Positions 35,854 through 44,087 of a DNA stretch of 64,000 nucleotides are shown one piece after another. A program made the position numbers and the translations under genes. Each line of letters starts with the position of its first letter. Within the stretch, counting starts at the first letter, position 1. Origin of the DNA: Hominiventricola aquisgranensis. GTDB lineage: Bacteria; Bacillota; Clostridia; Lachnospirales; Lachnospiraceae. The notes under the pieces were generated by a model that worked only from the letters and a program-made list of their open reading frames with translations, was not told the origin of the DNA and did no database searches. The DNA lies in NCBI RefSeq assembly GCF_040096225.1, contig NZ_JBBMFC010000012.1, forward strand, positions 37,790 through 101,789, given 5' to 3'.

Positions 35854-37557
35854 TTATATTCTCCCAACCACAACTCTGCATCTTTTCTTACAGAATGCCA
35901 TCCCATAGAGCAGAATATCATTTCTCCCATCATTCAGCAGATATTCCTGATATCTTCTGTCTTTAATCTGATCCAGCGCATTTTGACACGCCTGCTCCAT
36001 ATCCTTGTATTCCTTTGTGTATTTCAGTTCCACAACAATACCTGCATCTGGATCATCCGTCTCCACGATAATATCCGCAAATCCTGCTCCAGCTTCTGCA
36101 TTGGATTTTACCAGCCAGTCCGCATTTCCCGTGAGGATTCCTACCAGCAGATTATGATACGAGCTTTCTTTCTCTTCTTTTCTGGCTCTGGTATCAAAGA
36201 CACTGACCGAATTGCTCAGGATCTTATTCAGATATTTTTCGATTTCTTCTGTATTTCCTTCTGCAAATGCTTTCCAGAAATTCTGCAGCTGCTCTGTGTT
36301 GGAAAAAATCGATTTCTTAAACCATTCCTGTATCTGAAGTTTGAATACTTCCCTGACTTCTTTGTTAGGAATCACCAATTTGTAGGCGCCAGCATCCGTC
36401 AGACCAGTCTGGGTCAGATAACCCGTGGTAAACAGGACACTCCAGAGGTTATCAATGCTGTTGTCGATTTCATCATAGGTCAGATCCAGCCGAATCTGTT
36501 TTTCAATCGATTCACCGGCAATCAGACTTTCAATCTCACTTCTGGTTGTCTTGGTAGCTTTGTCAATAAATCTCTTTACCAGATCATTTCCGCTGGTATT
36601 GATCCAGTAAGCTTCAGGTCTGGCATTTGGATCACTCCTGATCCGGTCCACATGATTCACCACATCCCACGGACAATAGACATCTGCATTTCCAAAGCGG
36701 TATCCATCATACCATTCCTTTGTCTCATCAAACCGGTTCTCCACATGATAATATGTAAAAAGTTCTTTTACTTCTTTATCCGTAAAGCCAAACTGCTCAT
36801 CAAATCTTGTGTCCGTAATAGACAGAATCTTAAAATTATTAAGCCCTGTAAATATGCTTTCCTTAGAGACCCGGAGACAGCCTGTCAGCACAGCAAATTT
36901 CAACGCGTTATTGGTTTTTAATACTTTTCCAAACATTGCACGTATCAAAGTAACCATTTCCTGATAATACCCATGCTGGAAAGCCTTATCCAACGGCACA
37001 TCATATTCGTCTATCAGAATGATCGTTTTTTTACCATAATGCTTGTATAACAGTTCCGAAAGTGTCTGCAAAGAAGAGAGTAACAGTTCATCGCTCATCT
37101 GATATGTTCCATCCAGAAGAGTTACCATCGATGTATATTTGTCTTTTTCTCTGTTAGTCAGACGAAAACTATTTTCCAGGAATTCAAAGCGTTCTGCCTC
37201 TTTGGCAATCAGTTCAATCATCTGATATTTTGCCGCTTCATAATCCAGTCCTTCCACATTTTTCAGCGAAATAAAGATAACAGGATATTTCCCCATATAT
37301 TCTTTACATAACTGCTCATTACTGGAAATCGCTAATCCATCAAACAGTGCAGGATCTGTGCCAATCTCAAAAAAGCATTTCAGCATACTCATATTGAGTG
37401 TTTTTCCAAAACGCCGAGGACGGGTGAATAGGTTCACTTTTCCCCTGTTATCAAGCAGCTGCTCAATCAGCTTTGTTTTATCAATATAGTAATAACCGTT
37501 TGATCGAATCTCTTCAAAATTTTCGATTCCAACTGGTAATTTTGTCTGTTCACCCAT
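35854..37557 (-). CDS. AAA-ATPase-like protein with PD-(D/E)XK nuclease-fold tail (DUF1703 type)
   Basis: A 567-residue protein of a family greatly expanded in anaerobic Bacteroidetes and Clostridia. Residues 1-280 are the AAA-ATPase-like domain: IENFEEIRSNGYYYIDKTKL, then the unusual Walker A RPRRFGKT (46-53), ILIDEYDVPLDKA as Walker B, and LTGCLRVSKESIFTGLNN. The carboxy-terminal part carries GFADIIVETDD...GIVVELKY, the D...ExK pattern of a PD-(D/E)XK nuclease-like fold. No biological role is established for the family; mobile-element or defence links have been proposed. It has its own promoter and terminator, so it is a stand-alone unit. ATG is preceded by GAGGGGAGGAGCG. Confidence 0.85.
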   Translation of the reverse strand: MGEQTKLPVGIENFEEIRSNGYYYIDKTKLIEQLLDNRGKVNLFTRPRRFGKTLNMSMLKCFFEIGTDPALFDGLAISSNEQLCKEYMGKYPVIFISLKNVEGLDYEAAKYQMIELIAKEAERFEFLENSFRLTNREKDKYTSMVTLLDGTYQMSDELLLSSLQTLSELLYKHYGKKTIILIDEYDVPLDKAFQHGYYQEMVTLIRAMFGKVLKTNNALKFAVLTGCLRVSKESIFTGLNNFKILSITDTRFDEQFGFTDKEVKELFTYYHVENRFDETKEWYDGYRFGNADVYCPWDVVNHVDRIRSDPNARPEAYWINTSGNDLVKRFIDKATKTTRSEIESLIAGESIEKQIRLDLTYDEIDNSIDNLWSVLFTTGYLTQTGLTDAGAYKLVIPNKEVREVFKLQIQEWFKKSIFSNTEQLQNFWKAFAEGNTEEIEKYLNKILSNSVSVFDTRARKEEKESSYHNLLVGILTGNADWLVKSNAEAGAGFADIIVETDDPDAGIVVELKYTKEYKDMEQACQNALDQIKDRRYQEYLLNDGRNDILLYGMAFCKKRCRVVVGRI

Positions 37558-37607
37558 GACTTACGCTCCTCCCCTCTGGCCTGATTTCGTTCATATACTT
37601 TACTAAT

Positions 37608-37637
37608 AGTATAACCGCATAGCAAAGATTCTGGCAA
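37608..37637 (-). promoter_or_regulatory. Promoter of the AAA-ATPase gene
   Basis: On the minus strand TTGCCA (37632-37637), an 18-base spacer and TATACT (37608-37613), about 50 bases before the start codon. Confidence 0.55.
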
Positions 37638-37655
37638 CTGTATTTATGTTACTTT

Positions 37656-38009
37656 TTACGGCTCATAATCCGCGATCATCTCGATGAATTCCCTCACTCT
37701 CTTCTGCTTCCACTCCGGCAGAGCATTGTAGACTCTCTGAACCGGCAGTCGGCGGGCCGGCTTTTCTGGCACTTCCCCATCTTCCATGAATTCTCCCATC
37801 AGAACATCCATGGACACATCCAATACATTGCATATTTTCATCAGGGTGTATACCTGTGGCCGGGTCTTTCCGCACATCATCTCGCTGATCGTGGATGCGG
37901 ACAGTCCTGCTTCTCTGGCAAGGGATGACATGGTCAGTCCTTCTCTTTCACTGTACCTTCTGATCTGTTTCAAAATTCTCTCACATACCTTCTCTGGATC
38001 GTATCTCAT
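37656..38009 (-). CDS. Small XRE-family regulator
   Basis: A 117-residue helix-turn-helix protein. ILKQIRRYSEREGLTMSSLA and LSASTISEMMCGKTRPQVYT form the XRE domain (residues 12-65). A short tail follows (ALPEWKQKRVREFIEMIADY). The start at 38009 is chosen because AAGGAGCACGCTT precedes it. An open frame continues upstream to 38219, but it runs through the AT-rich leader and over a terminator hairpin. Three CGAAA boxes (38027-38064) stand directly before the ribosome site and could be its own operator. No partner gene is overlapped. Confidence 0.82.
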   Translation of the reverse strand: MRYDPEKVCERILKQIRRYSEREGLTMSSLAREAGLSASTISEMMCGKTRPQVYTLMKICNVLDVSMDVLMGEFMEDGEVPEKPARRLPVQRVYNALPEWKQKRVREFIEMIADYEP

Positions 38010-38026
38010 AAGCGTGCTCCTTCTTC

Positions 38027-38064
38027 TTTCGATTTTTTGAAAGGTATTTTCGCTTTTTCGAAAA
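38027..38064 (-). promoter_or_regulatory. CGAAA-box cluster before the XRE gene
   Basis: On the minus strand three similar boxes, TTTTCGAAAAA, AGCGAAAATA and ATCGAAAGAA, lie within 38 bases just before the ribosome site. They are candidate autoregulatory binding sites. Confidence 0.4.
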
Positions 38065-38149
38065 TTCTTTCCTATAATCGCTTCTATATATATAACGAGT
38101 TTGTAGCTTTGTTTTGACACTTTTTGAAAAAAATTTTTAAATTTCTTCA

Positions 38150-38182
38150 AAAAGAGTCCGGGAACGTGTTCCGGACTCTTTT
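38150..38182 (-). terminator. Terminator after the pentapeptide gene
   Basis: Arms AAAAGAGTCCGG (38150-38161) and CCGGACTCTTTT (38171-38182) extend inward as GAAC/GTTC. On the minus strand TTTTTG follows. It lies six bases after the pentapeptide gene stop. Confidence 0.85.
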
Positions 38183-38188
38183 GTTCGA

Positions 38189-38737
38189 TCAAAAACATTC
38201 TTCTTTTTCTTCTCTGCAATTGATGAATTTGCAGGTTCCTTTTTTATCTTCTGGAAATTCTGTGAAAATGCAGTTTTTGAATTTGCATTTTACAAAAGAT
38301 ACTCTTGTAAGCGTCACATCCTGGATAATGCAATCTATAAATACACACTTGTGAAATTCTGTTTCTTTAAACTTACTGTGTGAGAAATTGCATCGGATAA
38401 ATTTTGCTCCGGTAATATAATTCTCTTTCCATGACATGCCAATGGCAACGCAATCTTCCATGCGGACCCATTCCAGACTGGAACGTTCCAGATGGATATT
38501 GCTGAGAATGCAGTAATTGAACATATCACTTTCCATATCCAGCAGCTCATAATCACTGCACATAAAATTGCACTTGATATATCCGTTAGCCAGGAACTTT
38601 GCTCCGATAACGATCCGTGTAAGCGAGAAATTGCTGTTCAACACGGATGTACAGAATAGTTTCCCACCTGTGATATGATATCCGTAATAGTTCTGATTCT
38701 GAAGGACCTTAAATTTTGCGCTCAATGTCAGGGGCAT
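38189..38737 (-). CDS. Pentapeptide-repeat protein
   Basis: A 182-residue protein of loose pentapeptide repeats (A/C-x-F/L-x-x). Runs include ANGYIKCNFMCSDYELLDME, AKFIRCNFSHSKFKETEFHK and VSFVKCKFKNCIFTEF. These would coil into a right-handed square beta-helix. Cysteines are unusually frequent at the inward positions. Known relatives mimic DNA and protect gyrase, or act as scaffolds; no specific role can be read here. Its ATG lies inside the end of the XRE gene (10-base overlap), so the two are translated together. No signal peptide is seen. Confidence 0.82.
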   Translation of the reverse strand: MPLTLSAKFKVLQNQNYYGYHITGGKLFCTSVLNSNFSLTRIVIGAKFLANGYIKCNFMCSDYELLDMESDMFNYCILSNIHLERSSLEWVRMEDCVAIGMSWKENYITGAKFIRCNFSHSKFKETEFHKCVFIDCIIQDVTLTRVSFVKCKFKNCIFTEFPEDKKGTCKFINCREEKEECF

Positions 38738-38973
38738 ATTTTCACCTGCCTCTTCTCATGTCTCGGATACGGCTTTCTCTCATCCGTCAGATCCAGCAGA
38801 TAGTCCACGCTCGTCTGATAAAACCTGGATAGTTCGATCAATGTCTCCAGGGGCACATGGATCTTTCCTGTCTCATAATCGCTGTACGTTGTCTGGCTGC
38901 AGCCAAGATGCTTTGCCAGATCTTTTTGTTTCAAATCTTTATCTTCTCTTAAATCTCTGATACGCCTGTACAC
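38728..38973 (-). CDS. Small XRE-family regulator coupled to pentapeptide gene
   Basis: An 81-residue XRE protein with GTG start after TGAGGTG. RIRDLREDKDLKQKDLAKHL and CSQTTYSDYETGKIHVPLET form the helix-turn-helix, and FYQTSVDYLLDLTDERKPYP is the usual tail of Clostridial XRE repressors. It overlaps the pentapeptide gene by ten bases. A perfect 7-bp inverted repeat (TTACCGG, five-base centre) at 39027-39045, about 55 bases upstream, is a likely operator for self-control. The two genes form an isolated unit between terminators. Confidence 0.85.
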   Translation of the reverse strand: MYRRIRDLREDKDLKQKDLAKHLGCSQTTYSDYETGKIHVPLETLIELSRFYQTSVDYLLDLTDERKPYPRHEKRQVKICP

Positions 38974-39026
38974 AACTTTTACACCTCATTATTAACATAA
39001 CGTAAAAGTCGACAGCATATTGATTT

Positions 39027-39045
39027 TTACCGGTATTTCCGGTAA
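39027..39045. promoter_or_regulatory. Palindrome TTACCGG-n5-CCGGTAA, candidate XRE operator
   Basis: Perfect 7-bp arms with a five-base centre, between the lysozyme terminator and the XRE start. There is no U tract on the minus strand, so an operator is more likely than a terminator. Confidence 0.45.
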
Positions 39046-39083
39046 GATTTTCCTTTTTCTTCCAAATATCGCTAAAAGAAACG

Positions 39084-39118
39084 CAAAAAACAGGTGCCAC
39101 GCAGCACATGACACCTGT
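39084..39118 (-). terminator. Terminator after the GH25 gene
   Basis: ACAGGTG (39090-39096) pairs with CACCTGT (39112-39118). On the minus strand TTTTTTGCG follows. It is about 12 bases past the lysozyme stop. Confidence 0.8.
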
Positions 39119-39130
39119 TCATCTTTCCTT

Positions 39131-41335
39131 TTAATAGCCAGTATAGCTGATGTTCATATCTACATTTCCTTTGATACCGGAAACGCTTCCTTTGGAAGAA
39201 TACTGCCACATATCATATTTTCCAGAATATGTGCAGCTGGAATTGTACTGTGCCACCCAGATACAGTATCCGTTCAGTGCGGATGCATTCAGCTGGTTTG
39301 CATACCAGGACTTGCTGGCGTAAACTCCTGCTTTGTAGCCTCCATTTCTGACTGTCTGGCAAAATGCCTTTACAACTGCAGTACGGGCACTCTTGCTCAA
39401 TCCGTTGGCACGTCCGCCGGATGCACTCTCTGTATCAATAAAGATCGGATATGTCACTTTATAACCGGATGCCAGAGACATGGCCATACTTGCCTCTTCT
39501 ACTGCTTCTGCTTCGTTGACTGCCTGTGTAAAGAAGTACAGTCCGACTTTAATGCCTGCCTTTGTGGCACCGGAAATATTTTTCTTAAAGTACGGATCCT
39601 GAACCAGTGCTCCGCTGGAAGATCCTCTGTATCCTACACGGATGATTGCAAAATTGATACCGGAAGCTGCCACAGCACCCCAGTCGATATTTCCCTGATA
39701 CTTGGATACATCGATTCCACGGTTACCAGAACTCTGTGATAAAGCTCCGTCACCTCCGAAGGTATACATCACACCGCCGATAACCTGATTACCGGTTATT
39801 TTATTGTGATTTGCATCATAATAATATACTTTTCCACCATCTGTTCTCCAGCCGGTGTACTGCGGAGATGTATAGAAGGTATCCGTAAATGCATAATCCT
39901 TAAGGGTCGCCTGCTTTGTTGCATTTGCATCTGTATACAGAACATTTCCTGATTTATCTTTCAGTACAACGGAGCTGTCAGAGAAGTCTGCAACCGTTAC
40001 TTTCGTCTTCACAGAAGCCTCTTTTGTGGTTTCCTTTGCATCCGTGACATATGTAATGGTGGCTGTCACTTCTGCAGAACCTTTACTTTTTGCAGTCAAT
40101 GTTACAGAATTTCCGCTGTCACCTGACAGTGCAACAACTCCTGCATTGGAACTGCTCCATTTTACCTGTTTGATCAGTGCACTTTCTCCCGTGATGTGAA
40201 GTGCAACTGCCAGAGAATCAGATGCGGAACTGCCTCCGTTATAGAGAGTTACTGTCTCCGGAAGAGTGACCGTAGCTGTTGTCGCAGCAACTGCTGCCTT
40301 GGCATTTGTATCCGTCGTCTGTTCTGCTGCCGCATAAACCGTTCTCATGGAGAAGATCTGTCTCAGCGCTGTGGTCAGGCTCTGCTCAGATGTACCCTCA
40401 CCTTTGGAAGGGGGCTCCGGTGTGGTTGGTTCTGTTGGCTGTTCCGGGATAGTTGTCCCGCCGGAATTATCCCCGTCACCTTTGTCATCATTTTTACCCG
40501 GCTCTATTGGTCCGCCGGAATGATCGCCGTTGCCCGGTTCCGTCGGAGTGGTTGGCGTCGTCGGCTCCGTAGTAGTCGTTCCTGCACTCTTAGTCAGTGT
40601 AACGCTTACCATCTTACTGCTTGCGGATGCTTTGCTGAAATTGGATACATCTACATCTGCACGGGATACTTTGCTTGTAGATACTTTGCTCTCCAACAGT
40701 GGAACGGTATCATTCAGAGTACTTTCCTGCGGTACATCTTTTTTCGCAGTATCCTCTACCGCAGTATTGATCTGAGCTTCCATCTTGATCTCATCTTTGA
40801 CATCTACTTTTTTGTACTCGATCTTGTCTTTGACAGTTGCCTGCATGGTACCCTTTTTCACTGCATAGGATCCTGCATTTTCCAGAGTAACCGTGTATTT
40901 TCCTGCTTCGATCTTATCAATATAGATGATGCCATCCTTGTCCTTATCTTCATAAGTGGAGACTTTTGCATTTTTCTTATCAGATTTTACACTGACAGAG
41001 AACTGCTCACCGGTCACAAGCTTGGATTTCTGATCCTCAATCTTAATCTTCAGATCCTTCTCGATAGAAGTACATGCAAGAGAAAGCTCTTTCTGATCTT
41101 CCTCAACCGGCTCTTCCTCTTCTTCCTCTTCTTCGATCTCCTCTTCTTCCACCGGTTCCTCTTCTGCTTCCTCTTCAGGCTCAGGACCCGGATCCTCGAT
41201 CACCTGGGCTTCTGCTACTTCTTTCGGAAGGCTTTCATACCCATAGATCACATAACCTCCTGCACCGATACTTCCGGCTGCAACAACTCCTGCCAGGATC
41301 AATGACAGTAGTTTCATTCCTAAAATCTTTTTCAT
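39131..41335 (-). CDS. Secreted GH25 lysozyme-like wall protein
   Basis: A 734-residue exported muramidase-type protein. Residues 8-31 form a signal or anchor helix (LLSLILAGVVAAGSIGAGGY). An extremely acidic stretch (~50-80, mostly Glu) and a beta domain follow (~85-190). After a low-complexity part comes a Pro/Thr/Gly-rich wall-spanning linker (TTTEPTTPTTPTEP...). A Big_2-like Ig domain is near 350-450 (VKWSSSNAGVVALSGDSGNS). Two cell-wall-binding-type units (GGKVYYYDANHNKITG) precede the GH25 domain from about 540. That domain shows GIDVSKYQGNIDW, IFIDTES and VAQYNSSC; the DTES acid residue is intact. It cleaves or remodels peptidoglycan. It lies 33 bases after ugd in the same operon. Confidence 0.88.
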   Translation of the reverse strand: MKKILGMKLLSLILAGVVAAGSIGAGGYVIYGYESLPKEVAEAQVIEDPGPEPEEEAEEEPVEEEEIEEEEEEEEPVEEDQKELSLACTSIEKDLKIKIEDQKSKLVTGEQFSVSVKSDKKNAKVSTYEDKDKDGIIYIDKIEAGKYTVTLENAGSYAVKKGTMQATVKDKIEYKKVDVKDEIKMEAQINTAVEDTAKKDVPQESTLNDTVPLLESKVSTSKVSRADVDVSNFSKASASSKMVSVTLTKSAGTTTTEPTTPTTPTEPGNGDHSGGPIEPGKNDDKGDGDNSGGTTIPEQPTEPTTPEPPSKGEGTSEQSLTTALRQIFSMRTVYAAAEQTTDTNAKAAVAATTATVTLPETVTLYNGGSSASDSLAVALHITGESALIKQVKWSSSNAGVVALSGDSGNSVTLTAKSKGSAEVTATITYVTDAKETTKEASVKTKVTVADFSDSSVVLKDKSGNVLYTDANATKQATLKDYAFTDTFYTSPQYTGWRTDGGKVYYYDANHNKITGNQVIGGVMYTFGGDGALSQSSGNRGIDVSKYQGNIDWGAVAASGINFAIIRVGYRGSSSGALVQDPYFKKNISGATKAGIKVGLYFFTQAVNEAEAVEEASMAMSLASGYKVTYPIFIDTESASGGRANGLSKSARTAVVKAFCQTVRNGGYKAGVYASKSWYANQLNASALNGYCIWVAQYNSSCTYSGKYDMWQYSSKGSVSGIKGNVDMNISYTGY

Positions 41336-41368
41336 CTCTCCATCCCCACGCTTCAGTGTGTTTGTAGA

Positions 41369-42616
41369 TTAATCTCTTCTGAAAATATCTCTGGTGTACA
41401 CCTTTTCCTGTACATCATCAAGGCACTTATCATATCTGTTTGCAATAATTGCATGGCTCATTGCTTTGAATTTTTCCAGGTCATTGACCACCACACTGCC
41501 GAAGAAGGTCTCGCCATCTTTCAGTGTCGGCTCATAGATGATCACGGTTGCGCCTTTGGCCTTGATCCGCTTCATAACTCCCTGAATGGAGCTCTGACGG
41601 AAGTTATCACTGTTGCTCTTCATGGTCAGACGATAGACACCGATGGTCACGGATTTCTCCTTATGCTCATCAAACTCATTTTCCTCATCATATCCATAGT
41701 AACCAGCCAGCTTCAATACCCGGTCTGCGATGAAATCTTTTCTGGTACGGTTGCTCTCCACGATAGCCTCTATCAGATTTTCCGGCACATCTGCATAATT
41801 TGCCAGAAGCTGCTTGGTATCCTTCGGCAGACAATAGCCGCCATAGCCGAAGCTTGGATTGTTGTAATGGCTTCCAATACGCGGATCCAGACACACACCG
41901 TCAATGATCTGCTGGGTGTTAAGTCCTTTGCTCTCTGCGTATGTATCAAGCTCGTTGAAGTAAGCCACACGCAGAGCCAGATAAGTATTTGCAAATAGTT
42001 TTACTGCCTCTGCCTCGGTAAATCCCATGAACAATGTATCAATGTTCTCTTTGATCGCACCTTCCTGAAGCAGTGCTGCAAACTCATGGGCTGCCTCCAC
42101 CAGACGCTCATCATCCTGATCCGTTCCGACAATAATACGGGATGGATACAGGTTGTCATAAAGTGCCTTACTCTCCCGTAAAAATTCCGGGCTGAAGATA
42201 ATATTGCTGCTGTTAAACTTCTTACGGACACTCTCGGTATATCCAACCGGGATCGTAGACTTGATCACCATGATGGCATCTGGATTGTATTCCATTACCA
42301 GCTTAATGACTGCTTCCACTGCGGAAGTGTCAAAATGCTGGGTGCGGCTGTCATAGTTGGTCGGTGCTGCGATCACTACGAAATCTGCTGCGCTGTAAGC
42401 CGCCTTCGCATCCATGGTTGCTGTCAGATCCAGATTCTTCTCCGCCAGATATTTTTCAATATATTCATCCTGGATCGGAGATCTCCGGTTGTTAATGAGT
42501 TCCACTTTCTCCGGCACGATATCCACTGCCAGAACCTTATGATGCTGGGACAAGAGAGTTGCAATGGATAAGCCCACATAGCCGGTACCTGCAACTGCGA
42601 TTGTATAATCTTTCAT
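41369..42616 (-). CDS. ugd: UDP-glucose 6-dehydrogenase
   Basis: A 415-residue NAD-dependent nucleotide sugar dehydrogenase that oxidises UDP-glucose to UDP-glucuronate for surface polysaccharides. The amino-terminal NAD domain has AVAGTGYVGLSIA. Substrate motifs are STIPVGYT, FSPEFLRE and EAEAVKLFANTYLALRVAY. The catalytic cysteine is C262 in SFGYGGYCLPKDT. The length and motifs match the Wzc-independent Clostridial type. ATG follows GGAG nine bases upstream, and a TTGTAA-17-TATACT promoter lies about 75 bases before. It is separated by 25 kb from the polysaccharide locus but probably supplies uronic acid to it. Confidence 0.92.
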   Translation of the reverse strand: MKDYTIAVAGTGYVGLSIATLLSQHHKVLAVDIVPEKVELINNRRSPIQDEYIEKYLAEKNLDLTATMDAKAAYSAADFVVIAAPTNYDSRTQHFDTSAVEAVIKLVMEYNPDAIMVIKSTIPVGYTESVRKKFNSSNIIFSPEFLRESKALYDNLYPSRIIVGTDQDDERLVEAAHEFAALLQEGAIKENIDTLFMGFTEAEAVKLFANTYLALRVAYFNELDTYAESKGLNTQQIIDGVCLDPRIGSHYNNPSFGYGGYCLPKDTKQLLANYADVPENLIEAIVESNRTRKDFIADRVLKLAGYYGYDEENEFDEHKEKSVTIGVYRLTMKSNSDNFRQSSIQGVMKRIKAKGATVIIYEPTLKDGETFFGSVVVNDLEKFKAMSHAIIANRYDKCLDDVQEKVYTRDIFRRD

Positions 42617-42686
42617 TGTATGTTCTCCATTTGTGATAATTCAAAGTCAATGACTTATTGTTCTTACTATCATTTGCTGAATCTTA

Positions 42687-42715
42687 AGTATAACACATTA
42701 TGGCCTCTGTTACAA
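42687..42715 (-). promoter_or_regulatory. Promoter of ugd
   Basis: On the minus strand TTGTAA (42710-42715), a 17-base spacer and TATACT (42687-42692) with a TG extension. The rest of the 42617-42830 interval holds only this and the patB terminator. Confidence 0.65.
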
Positions 42716-42799
42716 TTCTTCTGGGTCTGCATTTTCATCTTAATGCTGCCCCACGTCCACTTCATCCGTGCTACCATTATAAGTCACACCATCCACATA

Positions 42800-42824
42800 A
42801 AAAATACCCGCGGAACTCCGCGGG
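42800..42824 (-). terminator. Terminator of the metB-patB unit
   Basis: CCCGCGGA (42807-42814) pairs with TCCGCGGG (42817-42824). On the minus strand TATTTTTTATG follows. It stands six bases past the patB stop. Confidence 0.85.
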
Positions 42825-42830
42825 GATAGA

Positions 42831-44003
42831 TTATTTCAACGCTTCCGCCAGCCGGTCAAATGCTTCCTGCAATGTTGCCCTCGGGCAGGCGATATTGATT
42901 CGCTCGAAGCCTTCGCCATCCTTGCCGAAGATGGCTCCACTGTCCAGCCAGAGCTTTGCTTTGTTGACGATCAGATCTTCTCGTTCTGCTTCTGTCAGCC
43001 CAAGCTCTCTGAGATCCAGCCAGATCAGGTAGGTTCCCTCTGGCTCGATCAGGTGAATACCCGGCAGATTGTTGGCAATATAATCACGGGCAAATGCAAG
43101 ATTCTCCTGCAGATATCCTTTTAACTGCTCAAGCCACTCGCCGCCTTCTTCATAGGCTGCCCGGCAGGCCACCAATCCCATCGTATTGAGCTGGCTGTAG
43201 CCTGCCTGATCCACCGCTTTTCGGAAACGATGACGAAGCTCCCGGTTCGGGATAAAAATGTTGGAAGTCTGCAATCCAGCCAGATTAAAGGTCTTGCTGG
43301 GCGCCGTGCAGGTGACGGAAATATCCGCATATTTTTCAGACAGACTGGCGAATATGGTATGCTTGTGTCCCTTCCACACAAAATCACTGTGGATCTCGTC
43401 ACTGACTACGATCACACCATGTTTCACACAGATATCTCCGATCCGGCGCAGTTCTTCCTCTGTCCAGACACGCCCCACCGGATTGTGCGGACTGCAAAGT
43501 AAGAATAATGTTACCTTATGCTCCACGATCTTACGCTCCAGATCGTCAAAATCCATCTCATAATGTCCATTTACCAGCTTCAACGGGCTGTTCACAAGTT
43601 CCCGTCCATTGTCGCGGATCGCCTCGCTGAATGGATAGTAGACCGGCTGCTGCAACAGCACACCATCACCTTTTTCTGTAAATGCGCGGACTGCAGCTGC
43701 AATGGCAAATACAACGCCCGGCGTCTTCACCAGCCAGTTCCGCTTTACTTCCCAGTCAAAATGCTCCCGATACCAGCCAGCCACTGCCTGAAAATAATCA
43801 TCCTTTGCTTCACTGTATCCGAAGATTCCGTGATCCACGCAGGCATGCAGCCGCTTCAGGATCGGTTCTGCTACACGAAAATCCATGTCAGCTACCCAGA
43901 GCGGCAGCACATCTTCACGTTTTCCACGTTCCACAGCAAAATCATATTTCAGGCAACTGGTTCCACGCCGGTCAATAATCTGGTCAAAATCATATTTCAT
44001 CAT
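42831..44003 (-). CDS. patB: PatB/MalY-type pyridoxal-phosphate C-S lyase
   Basis: A 390-residue fold-type I PLP enzyme of the MalY/PatB family, which cleaves cystathionine to homocysteine, pyruvate and ammonia. Seen motifs are the early LPLWVADMDF, HGIFGYSE, CSPHNPVGRVWT, VSDEIHSDFV and the Schiff-base lysine K237 in TAPSKTFNLAGLQ. These distinguish it from plain class I aminotransferases. It is the second gene of a two-gene unit 84 bases after the cystathionine synthase-like gene, so the two probably run consecutive transsulfuration steps to homocysteine. Expression should follow the metB promoter and its Rrf2 operator. Cysteine desulfhydrase side activity is likely for the family. Confidence 0.87.
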   Translation of the reverse strand: MMKYDFDQIIDRRGTSCLKYDFAVERGKREDVLPLWVADMDFRVAEPILKRLHACVDHGIFGYSEAKDDYFQAVAGWYREHFDWEVKRNWLVKTPGVVFAIAAAVRAFTEKGDGVLLQQPVYYPFSEAIRDNGRELVNSPLKLVNGHYEMDFDDLERKIVEHKVTLFLLCSPHNPVGRVWTEEELRRIGDICVKHGVIVVSDEIHSDFVWKGHKHTIFASLSEKYADISVTCTAPSKTFNLAGLQTSNIFIPNRELRHRFRKAVDQAGYSQLNTMGLVACRAAYEEGGEWLEQLKGYLQENLAFARDYIANNLPGIHLIEPEGTYLIWLDLRELGLTEAEREDLIVNKAKLWLDSGAIFGKDGEGFERINIACPRATLQEAFDRLAEALK

Positions 44004-44087
44004 TCTATCTCCTTTTCTGCCAGTCAGTGCATGGGCATCCTGTCCGAATCCAGCTGCACTGCTTCTCGATCCACCTGAATATTGCTC

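Noticed and set aside
35751..35933. 60-codon frame on the minus strand
   Set aside because: It starts inside the 3' end of the ATPase gene, is rich in rare codons and resembles nothing; it ends before a terminator and looks like untranslated tail.
38116..38144. TTGACA-17-TTAAAT on the plus strand
   Set aside because: No plus-strand gene follows; the region is generally AT-rich and the match is probably chance.
39131..41335. LPxTG wall anchor in the lysozyme or giant proteins
   Set aside because: The carboxy-terminal ends of all three were read and show no LPxTG, hydrophobic helix or basic tail.
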